Shown here: positions 42,215 through 50,657 of the stretch, piece after piece
Numbering within the stretch: the stretch's first letter is position 1
How the letters are laid out: each line of letters begins with the position of its first letter
Assembly (NCBI GenBank): GCA_003134965.1
Contig: PLDA01000002.1
Location: 62,001 to 126,000 of the forward strand
Direction of reading: 5' to 3'
Length of the DNA stretch: 64,000 bases
DNA from: Vulcanimicrobium winogradskyi
GTDB taxonomy: Bacteria > Vulcanimicrobiota > Vulcanimicrobiia > Vulcanimicrobiales > Vulcanimicrobiaceae
The notes under the pieces: model-generated
Database searches by the model: none
Seen by the model: only the letters and a program-made list of their open reading frames with translations
What the model was told of the DNA's origin: nothing
Translations under genes and position numbers: made by a program

Positions 42215-43665
42215 GACGCGGCCTCGCCGATGCGGCGGAGCCCGGTCTCGATCGCATCGCGCGGCACCGGCGTGAGCGCGATGCGGAAGTTGTGATCGCC
42301 GCCTGACTGCGCGAAGAAGGCCTCGCCGAACAGGAACGACGCGCCCCGCCGTTCGGCGTTCGCGAGCAGCGCCCGCGCGTGGACCTCGCGCGGCGCGGTC
42401 GCCCAGAGATAGTATCCGTCGCCGCTGCGGACGACGCGCATCGCCGCCGGCCACCAGCGGTCGATCGCGGCGTACGCGATCGCGCGCCGGACCGCCAGCT
42501 CGCGCCGCAGCGCCGAGACGTGCGCGTCGTAGCCGCGCTCCAGATATTCGCGAACGCCGGCTTGGATGTACATCGAGGACGCCATGTCGTACGACTGCTT
42601 GCGGAGCAGCAGCCGCTCGTAGATCGTGCGCGGCGCGACCAGCCAGCCGAGGCGCAGCGACGGTGCGATCGTCTTCGAAAACGACGACAGGTAGATCACG
42701 TGGTCCGCGTCGCGCGCGCGCAGCGGTTCGATCGCGCTCTCGGCGAGCTCACCGTACGGATCGTCCTCGACGATCGGGACGCCGTAGCGCTTCGCGAGCG
42801 TCACCAGCCGCTCGCGGCGATCGGCGTTCATCGTGACGCCGGTGGGATTGTGGATCGAGGGCATCGTGTAGATGAAGCGCGGCCGCCGCGTGCGCAGGAT
42901 CGCCTCGGCTTGGTCGACGCGCATCCCCTCCTCGTCGACCGGGACGGGGATCGCGCGCAGCCCGGCGATCTGAAAGATCTGCAGCGCGCCGGGATAGGTC
43001 GGCGCTTCGACCAGGATCTCGTCGCCGGGCTCGGCGAGCGATTGGGCGACCAAGGTGATCCCCTGGGTCGAGCCCGTCAGGACGAGCACGTCGCGCGCGT
43101 CGAGGACGCAGCCGCGCCCGCGCATGCGCGCCGCGATCGCCTCGCGCAGCGGCCCGAAGCCTTCGCTGTCGCCGTAGGTCAGCACGAAGCGCTCGTCGCC
43201 GCCGGCGCGGGCGAACGAGCGCGCGAGATCGGCGAGCGGCGAAGGCTCGGCGGGCGGGACACCTTGGACGAAGGCGATCGAGCCGCCATGCTCGCTGGCC
43301 GCCAGCTCGCCGAGGACCGCCGGGAACTGGCCGGCCCGCCACGGCGGCAGGGTGGCCCACCAGGGGACCGACGGCGCGCGGTCGGGCCGGCCGCCGTCGA
43401 TCGAGGCGACCCGCGATCCCGAACCGACCCGCTGCGAGATCAGGCCGTCGGCGGCGAGATCCCGGTACGCCCTGACGACCGTCGAGCGGTTGACGTCGAG
43501 CCCCGCGGAGAGCGCCCGTTCCGGCGGCAGCCGCATCCCTTCGGGGAGCGCGCCGGCGAGGATCTGCGCGCGCAGCCGCTCGTAGATCTGCCGGTAGATC
43601 GGGACGATGCTGGCGCGGTCGACGGTGAGCTCGACCTCGGACGAGCCGGTGCGCATACCATCCAT
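42211..43665 (-). CDS. MocR-family GntR/aminotransferase regulator
   Basis: 484 residues from ATG 43665 (43656 also possible). N-terminal GntR winged helix (IVPIYRQIYERLRAQILAGALPEGMRLPPERALSAGLDVNRSTVVRAYRDLAADGLI) fused to a fold-type I aminotransferase domain with YGDSEGFGPLREAIAARM, PTYPGALQI, HNPTGVTMN, EDDPYGELA and the PLP lysine in SSFSKTIAPSLRLGW. Such regulators sense PLP-linked metabolites and bind direct repeats; two 10-bp repeats lie in the adjoining aceE intergenic region. Divergent from aceE and coupled to mutY downstream. Confidence 0.9.
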   Translation of the reverse strand: MDGMRTGSSEVELTVDRASIVPIYRQIYERLRAQILAGALPEGMRLPPERALSAGLDVNRSTVVRAYRDLAADGLISQRVGSGSRVASIDGGRPDRAPSVPWWATLPPWRAGQFPAVLGELAASEHGGSIAFVQGVPPAEPSPLADLARSFARAGGDERFVLTYGDSEGFGPLREAIAARMRGRGCVLDARDVLVLTGSTQGITLVAQSLAEPGDEILVEAPTYPGALQIFQIAGLRAIPVPVDEEGMRVDQAEAILRTRRPRFIYTMPSIHNPTGVTMNADRRERLVTLAKRYGVPIVEDDPYGELAESAIEPLRARDADHVIYLSSFSKTIAPSLRLGWLVAPRTIYERLLLRKQSYDMASSMYIQAGVREYLERGYDAHVSALRRELAVRRAIAYAAIDRWWPAAMRVVRSGDGYYLWATAPREVHARALLANAERRGASFLFGEAFFAQSGGDHNFRIALTPVPRDAIETGLRRIGEAAS

Positions 43666-43682
43666 TTCGCCCGGCGGGTAGT

Positions 43683-43747
43683 CCAATCCCGTCGTGGTCG
43701 CCCGTGCGCTGCGCCAATTGGATGGCAACCCGACATGATTGGATGGC
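43683..43747. promoter_or_regulatory. Candidate MocR operator: ATTGGATGGC direct repeats
   Basis: ATTGGATGGC occurs at 43717-43726 and 43738-43747, period 21 bp, i.e. two helical turns on one DNA face. An inverted half-site CCAAT lies at 43683-43687 (GTCCAATCCC), and CCAATTGGAT forms a dyad at the first copy. MocR proteins usually recognise direct repeats upstream of the genes they control. Confidence 0.6.
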
Positions 43748-43768
43748 TCGGACGGCACCGACGCGCGC

Positions 43769-43774
43769 TATGAT
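43769..43774 (+). promoter_or_regulatory. aceE -10 element, possibly leaderless
   Basis: TATGAT ends 8 bases before the aceE ATG at 43783, so transcription would begin at or within a few bases of the start codon. No -35 hexamer matches consensus at the right spacing; activation from the repeats upstream would fit. Confidence 0.5.
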
Positions 43775-43782
43775 CGTCAGGC

Positions 43783-46497
43783 ATGATCGACACGCCCAGC
43801 CCGGCCGGTCCGGCCGCCGACGCGGCTCCGAGCGCAAAACCCGCGGTCCAGCCCGACCCGCAAGAGACGCGCGAGTGGCTCGATGCGCTCGACGGCGTGA
43901 TCGACGCCGAGGGCGCCGGGCGCGCCAGCGAGATCGTCCGGGCGATCGTCGAGCGCGCCGCGACGCGGGGCGTGCGCACGCCGGCCGCCCAGACGACGCC
44001 GTACGTCAACACGATCCCAGTCGAAGAGCAGGCGCACTTCCCCGGCGACCCTGAAATCGAAGAGCGGCTGCGGCACTACATTCGGTGGAACGCGATGGCG
44101 ATGGTCGTCCGGGCGAACAAGGACCACAGCGATCTGGGCGGACACGTCGCCTCGTTCTCGTCGGCGGCGACGCTCTACGACGTCGGCTTCAACCACTTCT
44201 GGCGGGCCCCGTCCGCGACCCACGGCGGCGACCTCGTCTACATGCAAGGGCACTCCTCGCCCGGCGTCTACGCGCGCGCGTTCCTCGAAGGCCGCGTCTC
44301 AGAAGAACAGCTGACGAACTTTCGCCGCGAGGTCGACGGGAAGGGCGTTCCGTCGTACCCGCACCCGTGGCTGATGCCCGACTTCTGGCAGTTCGCGACC
44401 GTCTCGATGGGGCTCGGCCCGCTACAGTCGGTCTATCAAGCGCGCTACATGCGCTATCTCCACGACCGCGGGCTCGCCGATACGTCGGAGCGCAAGGTGT
44501 GGAGCTTCGTTGGCGACGGCGAGATCGACGAGCCTGAATCGCTGGCGGGCCTGGCGCTGGCGGCACGCGAGAAGCTCGACAACCTGATCTTCGTCGTCAA
44601 CTGCAACCTGCAGCGCCTCGACGGTCCGGTCCGCGGGAACGGCAAGATCATCCAGGAGCTCGAGGGCGTCTTCCGCGGCGCGGGCTGGAACGTCATCAAG
44701 GTGATCTGGGGTACGCGCTGGGACCCGCTCCTCGCCGCCGACCACACCGGGATGCTGGTCAAGCTGATGGGCGAGACGCTCGACGGCGACTACCAAACCT
44801 TCAAGTCGCGCGACGGGAACTACGTGCGCGAGCAGTTCTTCGGCCGCTATCCGGAGACGCGTGCGCTCGTCGAGCGCATGACCGACGACGAGGTCTGGGA
44901 GCTCAACCGCGGCGGCCACGATCCGTACAAGGTCTACGCGGCGTACAAAGCCGCGGTCGAACACCGCGGCGCGCCGACGGTGATCCTCGCCAAGACGATC
45001 AAGGGCTACGGGATGGGCTCGGCGGGTGAAGGGATGAACATCGCCCACCAGCAGAAGAAACTGATGATCGAGCAGCTGCGCGCGTTCCGCGACCGCTTCT
45101 CGATCCCGATCTCGGATCGCGATCTCGAGAACGTTCCGCTGATCAAGCCGGCCGCCGACTCGCGCGAAGCCACCTACTTGCGCGAGCGCGTCGCGAAGCT
45201 CGGCTCGCTGCCGCAGCGGCGGCGCAACGTCGAGCAGCCGCTCGCGGTGCCGCAGCGCAGCGCGTTCTCCGCCCTGCTCGAATCGACCGGCGAGCGCGAG
45301 ATCTCGACGACGATGGCGTTCGTGCGCACGCTCTCGACGATCTTGCGCGACAAAACGGTCGGACCGCGCGTCGTCCCGATCGTCGCCGACGAGTCGCGCA
45401 CCTTCGGGATGGAAGGGATGTTCCGGCAGCTCGGGATCTACTCGAACGTCGGTCAGCTCTACCGCCCGCAAGACGCCGACCAGCTGATGTGGTACCGCGA
45501 GGACAAGGCCGGCCAGATCCTTCAGGAAGGGATCACCGAAGCCGGCTCGATGTGTTCGTGGATCGCCGCCGGAACGTCGTACTCGACGCACGGCGTGCAG
45601 ACGCTCCCGTTCTTCATCTTCTACTCGATGTTCGGGTTCCAGCGTATCGGCGACTTCGCGTGGGCGGCCGGCGACATGCGCACGCGCGGATTCCTGCTCG
45701 GCGGCACGTCGGGACGCACGACGCTCAACGGCGAGGGATTGCAGCACGAAGACGGCCACTCGCACCTCTTCGCGTCGGCGATTCCGAATTGCGTGCCGTA
45801 CGATCCGACCTACGCGTACGAGGTCGCGACGATCGTGCAGGACGGCGTGCGGCGGATGCTGGCCGAGCAAGAGGACGTCTACTACTACATCACGCTGCTG
45901 AACGAGAACTACCAGCACCCCGCGCTGCCGCCGGGCGCCGAGGACGGGGTCCTGCGCGGGATGTACCTGCTGCGCGAGGGCGGCAAGCAGCAGAAGGGCC
46001 AGCCGCGCGTGCAATTGATGGGCAGCGGCGCGATCCTGCGCGAAGTTCTCGCCGCGGCGGAGTTGCTGCGCGACGACTGGGGCGTAATCGCCGACGTCTG
46101 GAGCGCGACGAGCTTCACCCTGCTCCACCGCGACGGCGAATCCACCGCGCGTTGGAACCTGCTGCATCCCACCGCGGCGCCGAAACGCGCGTACGTCGCG
46201 GAACAGCTCGACGGGCACGACGGCCCCGTCGTCGCGGCGACCGATTACGTGAAGACGTTCGCCGAACAAATCCGGCCGTTCGTCGAGCGCCGCTTCCACG
46301 CGCTGGGGACCGACGGGTTCGGGCGCAGCGACACGCGCAAACAATTGCGCTCGTTCTTTGAAGTCGACCGTCGCTGGGTCGCGCTCGCCGCGCTCAAGGC
46401 GCTCGCGGACGACGGCACGATCGAACGCGCGAAAGTCGTCGACGCGATCGCGAAGTACGGCATCGACCCCGCCAAGCCCGAGCCGACGACGGTTTGA
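43783..46497 (+). CDS. aceE: Pyruvate dehydrogenase E1 (homodimeric)
   Basis: Thiamine-diphosphate enzyme decarboxylating pyruvate and reductively acetylating lipoyl-E2. 904 residues, as in E. coli AceE. Features: TPYVNTIPVEEQAHFPGD near the start, IRWNAMAMVVRANK, HFWRA...GGDLVYMQGHSSPGVYARAFLEGR, the ThDP/Mg motif GDGEIDEPES...VVNCNLQRLDGPVRGN, KTIKGYGMG, and the transketolase-like C-terminal half with VPIVADESRTFGMEGMFRQLGIYS. Start 43783 fits the -10 placement. Followed after 5 bases by aceF. The E3 gene is 14 kb away. Confidence 0.97.
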   Translation: MIDTPSPAGPAADAAPSAKPAVQPDPQETREWLDALDGVIDAEGAGRASEIVRAIVERAATRGVRTPAAQTTPYVNTIPVEEQAHFPGDPEIEERLRHYIRWNAMAMVVRANKDHSDLGGHVASFSSAATLYDVGFNHFWRAPSATHGGDLVYMQGHSSPGVYARAFLEGRVSEEQLTNFRREVDGKGVPSYPHPWLMPDFWQFATVSMGLGPLQSVYQARYMRYLHDRGLADTSERKVWSFVGDGEIDEPESLAGLALAAREKLDNLIFVVNCNLQRLDGPVRGNGKIIQELEGVFRGAGWNVIKVIWGTRWDPLLAADHTGMLVKLMGETLDGDYQTFKSRDGNYVREQFFGRYPETRALVERMTDDEVWELNRGGHDPYKVYAAYKAAVEHRGAPTVILAKTIKGYGMGSAGEGMNIAHQQKKLMIEQLRAFRDRFSIPISDRDLENVPLIKPAADSREATYLRERVAKLGSLPQRRRNVEQPLAVPQRSAFSALLESTGEREISTTMAFVRTLSTILRDKTVGPRVVPIVADESRTFGMEGMFRQLGIYSNVGQLYRPQDADQLMWYREDKAGQILQEGITEAGSMCSWIAAGTSYSTHGVQTLPFFIFYSMFGFQRIGDFAWAAGDMRTRGFLLGGTSGRTTLNGEGLQHEDGHSHLFASAIPNCVPYDPTYAYEVATIVQDGVRRMLAEQEDVYYYITLLNENYQHPALPPGAEDGVLRGMYLLREGGKQQKGQPRVQLMGSGAILREVLAAAELLRDDWGVIADVWSATSFTLLHRDGESTARWNLLHPTAAPKRAYVAEQLDGHDGPVVAATDYVKTFAEQIRPFVERRFHALGTDGFGRSDTRKQLRSFFEVDRRWVALAALKALADDGTIERAKVVDAIAKYGIDPAKPEPTTV

Positions 46498-46502
46498 TCG
46501 CG

Positions 46503-47921
46503 ATGGCGCAGATCGACCTTACCGTCCCCGACCTCGGCGGCTTCAACGACATCCCGGTGATCGAGGTCCTCGTCAATCCAGGCGACACCGTCAAGAAGGA
46601 CGATCCGCTCGTCACCCTCGAGTCGGACAAGGCGACGATGGAGGTCCCGGCGTCGAGCGCCGGCACCGTTCGCGAGATCAAAGTGAAGGTCGGCGACAAG
46701 GTCTCACAGGGCAGCGTCCTGGTGACCGTCGAGCCCGCCGCCAGCGAGACGCCGACGCCGCCGTCACCGCCGGCCGCGCCGAAAGACGCAGTCGGCATCG
46801 TCGCCGCCGAAGCCGGAACCAACGAAGAAGCAACGACCCCCGCGCCGAGCGCTACCGCGCCAAGTGCTACCGCGCCCAGCGATAATCCCGATGTCACCCT
46901 GACCCTTCGACAGGCTCAGGGGAAAGGCGAACAACCGTCCAATGGACGGCCCGCAGTTGCCACTGCACCGGCCCCGGCGCTCTCCACGAATGGTGCAGCG
47001 AGCGCTCCGGTGCATGCGTCGCCGGCGATACGCCGCTTCGCGCGCGAGCTCGGCGTCGATCTCGGCCGCGTGCGCGGCAACGGCCCCAATGGGCGCATTA
47101 CGCGCGACGACGTGCAGAGCTTCGTCAAGACCGCGCTCGTGTCGTCGCCGTCAGCCGATCCGGGCGCGCGTCCCGGTGCGGTCAGCGGGTTCGGCCTCGG
47201 CCTTCCGCCCTGGCCGACCGTGGACTTCGCGAAGTTCGGCCCAGTCGAGCGCGTCGCGCTCACGCGCATCCAGAAGATCAGCGGACCGGTGCTGGCGCGC
47301 AACTGGGTGATGATCCCGCACGTCACGCAGAACGACGACGCCGACGTGACCGAGCTCGAGGCGTTTCGCAAGCAGATCAACGGCGAGCGCAAAGACGTCA
47401 AGGTGACGATGCTGGCGTTCCTGATGAAGGCCGCCGTTGCCGCGCTCAAGCGCTACCCGCAGGTCAACGCCTCACTCGACGGCGACGAGCTCGTGCTCAA
47501 GCAGTACTATCACCTCGGCTTCGCCGCCGACACCCCGAACGGACTGCTCGTCCCGGTGATCCGCGACGTCGACCGCAAGGGGATCGTCGAGATCGCCGCC
47601 GAGACCGCCGCGCTCGCCGCGAAGGCGCGCGACGGCAAGCTCGGCCCCAACGACATGAGCGGCGCGACGTTCACGATCAGCTCGCTGGGCTCGATCGGCG
47701 GCACCTACTTCACGCCGATCATCAACGCTCCGGAAGTCGCGATCCTCGGCGCGTGCAAAGCCGAGATGCGGCCGGTCTGGGACGGCACGGCGTTCGTGCC
47801 GCGACTGATTCAGCCACTCTCGTTCTCGTACGATCACCGGGTGATCGACGGCGCGAACGCGGCGCGTTTCACCGTCGAGATCAAGAACGCGCTGGCGGAC
47901 CTGCGCCGCACGCTCTTGTGA
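46503..47921 (+). CDS. aceF: Pyruvate dehydrogenase E2, dihydrolipoamide acetyltransferase
   Basis: Core of the pyruvate dehydrogenase complex. 472 residues: single lipoyl domain (1-75; lipoylated Lys43 in ESDKATMEV), Ala/Pro/Thr linker, peripheral subunit-binding domain (ASPAIRRFARELGVDLGRVRGNGPNGRITRDDV), second linker and the catalytic domain from ~240 with the HxxxDG active site in SYDHRVIDGANAARF. Most E. coli-type complexes have three lipoyl domains; one is enough. Copy 3 of the dispersed repeat (LRQAQG) is inserted in the first flexible linker, where it would be tolerated. ATG 46503 chosen; TTG 46494 overlaps the aceE stop. Confidence 0.96.
   Translation: MAQIDLTVPDLGGFNDIPVIEVLVNPGDTVKKDDPLVTLESDKATMEVPASSAGTVREIKVKVGDKVSQGSVLVTVEPAASETPTPPSPPAAPKDAVGIVAAEAGTNEEATTPAPSATAPSATAPSDNPDVTLTLRQAQGKGEQPSNGRPAVATAPAPALSTNGAASAPVHASPAIRRFARELGVDLGRVRGNGPNGRITRDDVQSFVKTALVSSPSADPGARPGAVSGFGLGLPPWPTVDFAKFGPVERVALTRIQKISGPVLARNWVMIPHVTQNDDADVTELEAFRKQINGERKDVKVTMLAFLMKAAVAALKRYPQVNASLDGDELVLKQYYHLGFAADTPNGLLVPVIRDVDRKGIVEIAAETAALAAKARDGKLGPNDMSGATFTISSLGSIGGTYFTPIINAPEVAILGACKAEMRPVWDGTAFVPRLIQPLSFSYDHRVIDGANAARFTVEIKNALADLRRTLL
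46903..46920 (+). repeat. Dispersed in-frame repeat, copy 3 (encodes LRQAQ)
   Basis: CCCTTCGACAGGCTCAGG, one mismatch to copy 1, in the E2 interdomain linker, read as L-R-Q-A-Q-G. Preceded by TGA as in copy 1. Confidence 0.85.
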
Positions 47922-47940
47922 GCGGCGGCGCAACAGGCCT

Positions 47941-48306
47941 CTAGCCTCCGCCGGTTCCGCCGACGGGGATCACCATCGCCTCGTTGAGGAAGTCCACCCA
48001 CGCCTTGCTGGCCTCGGCGGCGCTCGCCATCTTGGCGGCCTTTGACGCTTCGGTCATCATCGCGTCGTGGTTGAGCTTCATGCAGACGATCTTCTCCGTG
48101 CCGATCGTCGCGATCGTGACGTGGGCCTTCGCCATGGCGTCGGCCGACGCGGCGGTGTCTTTCGCCGTCGCCGGACGGCAGGCCATTGTCGCCATTTGGC
48201 TCGCCGCCGCGGCCATGTGGTCGGCCGGCGGATCCGCCGCCAGTGCTGCGACCGGCATCGCCAGGAGCGCAAGCGTCAGCGACGCGTGCAGGACAGTTGA
48301 TTTCAT
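47941..48306 (-). CDS. Small secreted helical protein of unknown function
   Basis: 121 residues with a clear signal peptide (STVLHASLTLALLAMPVAALA) and a helical body rich in Ala, Met and Lys (AAAASQMATMACRPATAKDTAASADAMAKAH; HDAMMTEASKAAKMASAAEASKAW), two cysteines (MACRP, IVCMK), ending Gly-rich. GAGG six bases before the ATG. The many Met/Ala repeats could suggest metal or membrane contact but nothing definite. Convergent with aceF, upstream of nothing on its strand except the S46 peptidase gene. Not recognised. Confidence 0.7.
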   Translation of the reverse strand: MKSTVLHASLTLALLAMPVAALAADPPADHMAAAASQMATMACRPATAKDTAASADAMAKAHVTIATIGTEKIVCMKLNHDAMMTEASKAAKMASAAEASKAWVDFLNEAMVIPVGGTGGG

Positions 48307-48398
48307 TGCATACCTCGTTCGGATCGATGGGTGGCTGGTGTGGCCCCATCCTGACGCGAACACCTCAGCTTGTCGGTAAGCTCCCTTACGCCGGGTGG

Positions 48399-50465
48399 TT
48401 AGCGTCCGCGAGCCGCGCGAATCTCCGCCACGAGCGCGTCGGCGTGGTACACCTTCGAGAACGCTTCGAGCAGCGCTCGGCTGTCGACCGCGATCGAGCG
48501 ATTGCGCGTCGCGTCGTAGCCATAGTCGCCGCCGAGCGAGAAGATGTTCCCGTCGAAGATCAGCCCGACGATCTCGCCGCGGGCGTTCACGAGCGGACTC
48601 CCCGAGTTGCCGCCGATGATGTCGTTGGTCGTCGAGACGTTCATCGGCGTGGTCAGATCGAGCGCGGACTTCGCGTCGAGCCAGCTCTTCGGCAGCACGT
48701 ACGGCGGCGCGCCGGTCGCGCGCTCGAAGAGCCCCCCGATCGTCGTGTACGGCGGGACCTGTGCGCCGGCCGGGTTCTGGAACCCCTTCACGCTGCCGTA
48801 GCTGAGGCGCAGCGTGAACGTCGCATCCGGGTCGATGCTCGTACCGTAGACGGTGAAGCGCGCCTTTGCGATCCGTTCCGCGGCCGCGCGCGATGGCGCT
48901 ACGACGCGGTCTTCCTGGTCCTTCCGCAATGCGCGGAGCTGCGGGTCGATCGCGCGCGCGAAGACGATCATCGGGTCGGCCGACGCCGCGATCGCGTCGC
49001 TTCCGCCGTCGTAGAGCGCTTTGCGCACGGCCGGATCCCCGAGCTTGGTGCCGGCGACGAGCCGGTGCGCGAGCTGATCCGGCGACTCGGTGCCGAGGAA
49101 CGCCTTCACCAGCGGATCGTCGGTCCCAAGCGTCTCGCGCAGCTTCGAGAAGCCGAACGCGATCTGCACCTCTTGCAGGTCGGGGAAGACCGGTGTGCTG
49201 GTCGACATCGCCCGCGCGATGCGCGGCAGCGCCTGATCGGTGAACTCCGGCAGCCGCTGCGCGTTCGGTTTCGGACGCTCCGCGGCCGCACGCACGAGCG
49301 TGATCGCCGTGCCGAGCAGACCGCGCGTCGCGCCGGTGGCCGCTCCCTGCCGGCGCGCGACGCTCGCGCGCAGCGCCTGAACCCGTTCGATCTCCGTCCA
49401 CGCCGACGCCTCGGCGCGCAGCGCCGGTTTCGCCGCGACCGCGGCGCGCAGGCGCTTCTCCTCGGCGACCTTCGCAGCGAAGAACGCCGGCTCGACCAGC
49501 GCGAGTCGCCGGCCCGACTGCACTTTGATCCCGTTCTCGAGTCCGAACAGCGTCTCGTTCACTTCGCGGGCCTGCTCGGGGCCGCGGCGCGCGAACTCTT
49601 CGTAGATACCGCGCAGCTCCTCCGACTGCGCGATCGTCGCCGGCAGCCCGTAGTCGCGCTCGTAGGTCAGCTCGGACGTCGTGAGCTCGCGCGAGGTCCC
49701 GCCGGGATTTCCCGGGACGAACACGAGGTCGCCGGCCTTCGAGCCGTTCTCGCTCCAGCGCAGGTAGTCGGGACTCGCGGCCGGCTTGCCGTTCTCGTAC
49801 GCGCGGACGATCCCGACGTCGAGATCGAAGCGCGGGAAGTTGAAGTTGTCGGGATCGCCGCCGAACTGCGCGACGGTGAACTCCGGCGCGAACACGAGCC
49901 GCACATCGTCGAAGTGCTTGTACCGGTAGACGTCATAGATGCCGCCGTGGTACAGCGAGACCAGATCGCAGCGGACGGTTTGATCGCTGCCGCACGACTG
50001 CTGCACCTGCACGGTCGCCGCGCGCAGCGCAGCGTTGGCGCCGGCGCCGGTCTTGCCTGCGGTCGCGGCGTGGATCGTCGCGGTGACGTCGGTGATCGCG
50101 ACCAGCTGGTTGACGTCGAAGTTCGGGCAGCGCTGCTCGTCCTGGCGGCGCTGCGCGATGAAGCCGTTCTCGATCAGGTTCTTCTGCGCGGTCGAGAGTG
50201 CGCCGACGCAGCCGAGCACGCAATGGTGGTTCGTCATCACCAGTCCGTCGGGGGAGATGAACGAGGCCGTGCATCCCGGGCTCCGCAGCGCGGCTTTGCG
50301 CAAGTGATCGAGAAAGGCTGCCGAGGGGGCGAACCCGTACGCGTGCTTCACTTTTGCGGCCGGGAAATTGTCGAACGTCCACATCCCTTCGTCCGCGGCC
50401 GCGAACGACGCCAGGCAACCAAACGACAGCACACCCGCGACCGCGAGCGAAAACAAACGGCGCAT
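48399..50465 (-). CDS. Secreted S46-family dipeptidyl-peptidase (DPP7/DPP11-like)
   Basis: Periplasmic exopeptidase releasing N-terminal dipeptides, linked to peptide-fed growth. 688 residues with signal peptide (LFSLAVAGVLSFGCLASFAAA). Motifs: DEGMWTFDNFP, the catalytic His in MTNHHCVLG, GGDPDNFNFPRFDLD, VPGNPGGTSR and the serine in IIGGNSGSPLVNARGEIVGL. Start ATG 50465 has GGAGG 5 bases upstream. The lipobox-like FGCLAS in the signal could make it a lipoprotein (Cys17), though the spacing to the charged end is better for a signal peptidase I site after AAA. Divergent from the MFS gene. Confidence 0.92.
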   Translation of the reverse strand: MRRLFSLAVAGVLSFGCLASFAAADEGMWTFDNFPAAKVKHAYGFAPSAAFLDHLRKAALRSPGCTASFISPDGLVMTNHHCVLGCVGALSTAQKNLIENGFIAQRRQDEQRCPNFDVNQLVAITDVTATIHAATAGKTGAGANAALRAATVQVQQSCGSDQTVRCDLVSLYHGGIYDVYRYKHFDDVRLVFAPEFTVAQFGGDPDNFNFPRFDLDVGIVRAYENGKPAASPDYLRWSENGSKAGDLVFVPGNPGGTSRELTTSELTYERDYGLPATIAQSEELRGIYEEFARRGPEQAREVNETLFGLENGIKVQSGRRLALVEPAFFAAKVAEEKRLRAAVAAKPALRAEASAWTEIERVQALRASVARRQGAATGATRGLLGTAITLVRAAAERPKPNAQRLPEFTDQALPRIARAMSTSTPVFPDLQEVQIAFGFSKLRETLGTDDPLVKAFLGTESPDQLAHRLVAGTKLGDPAVRKALYDGGSDAIAASADPMIVFARAIDPQLRALRKDQEDRVVAPSRAAAERIAKARFTVYGTSIDPDATFTLRLSYGSVKGFQNPAGAQVPPYTTIGGLFERATGAPPYVLPKSWLDAKSALDLTTPMNVSTTNDIIGGNSGSPLVNARGEIVGLIFDGNIFSLGGDYGYDATRNRSIAVDSRALLEAFSKVYHADALVAEIRAARGR

Positions 50466-50657
50466 CAAACCTCCGGGGCGGAAAGACCGGCGATACAAAG
50501 TTGACTCGCGGTGTTTCGTCCCCTTCGCCGACGCGCGTAAGCGGCGCTCACCGAGCAACCCACAGTTCACTCTGCTAGGCGGCCTACCATCAGCGGTTTT
50601 CCGGGGTTTCGGCTCGGGTACCTCATAGGGCGTCCGCTCGCCAGCCTCGGAGGTCCG

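Noticed and set aside
44422..46344. 640-codon minus-strand open frame opposite aceE
   Set aside because: Antisense to AceE motifs; no independent evidence of coding.
46494..46503. TTG start of aceF at 46494
   Set aside because: It overlaps the aceE stop, but the ATG at 46503 starts exactly at the conserved lipoyl domain opening MAQIDLTVPDLG.
48186..50504. 772-codon plus-strand open frame opposite the S46 peptidase
   Set aside because: Shadow of a well-supported peptidase gene; Arg-rich, no motif, no ribosome-binding site.
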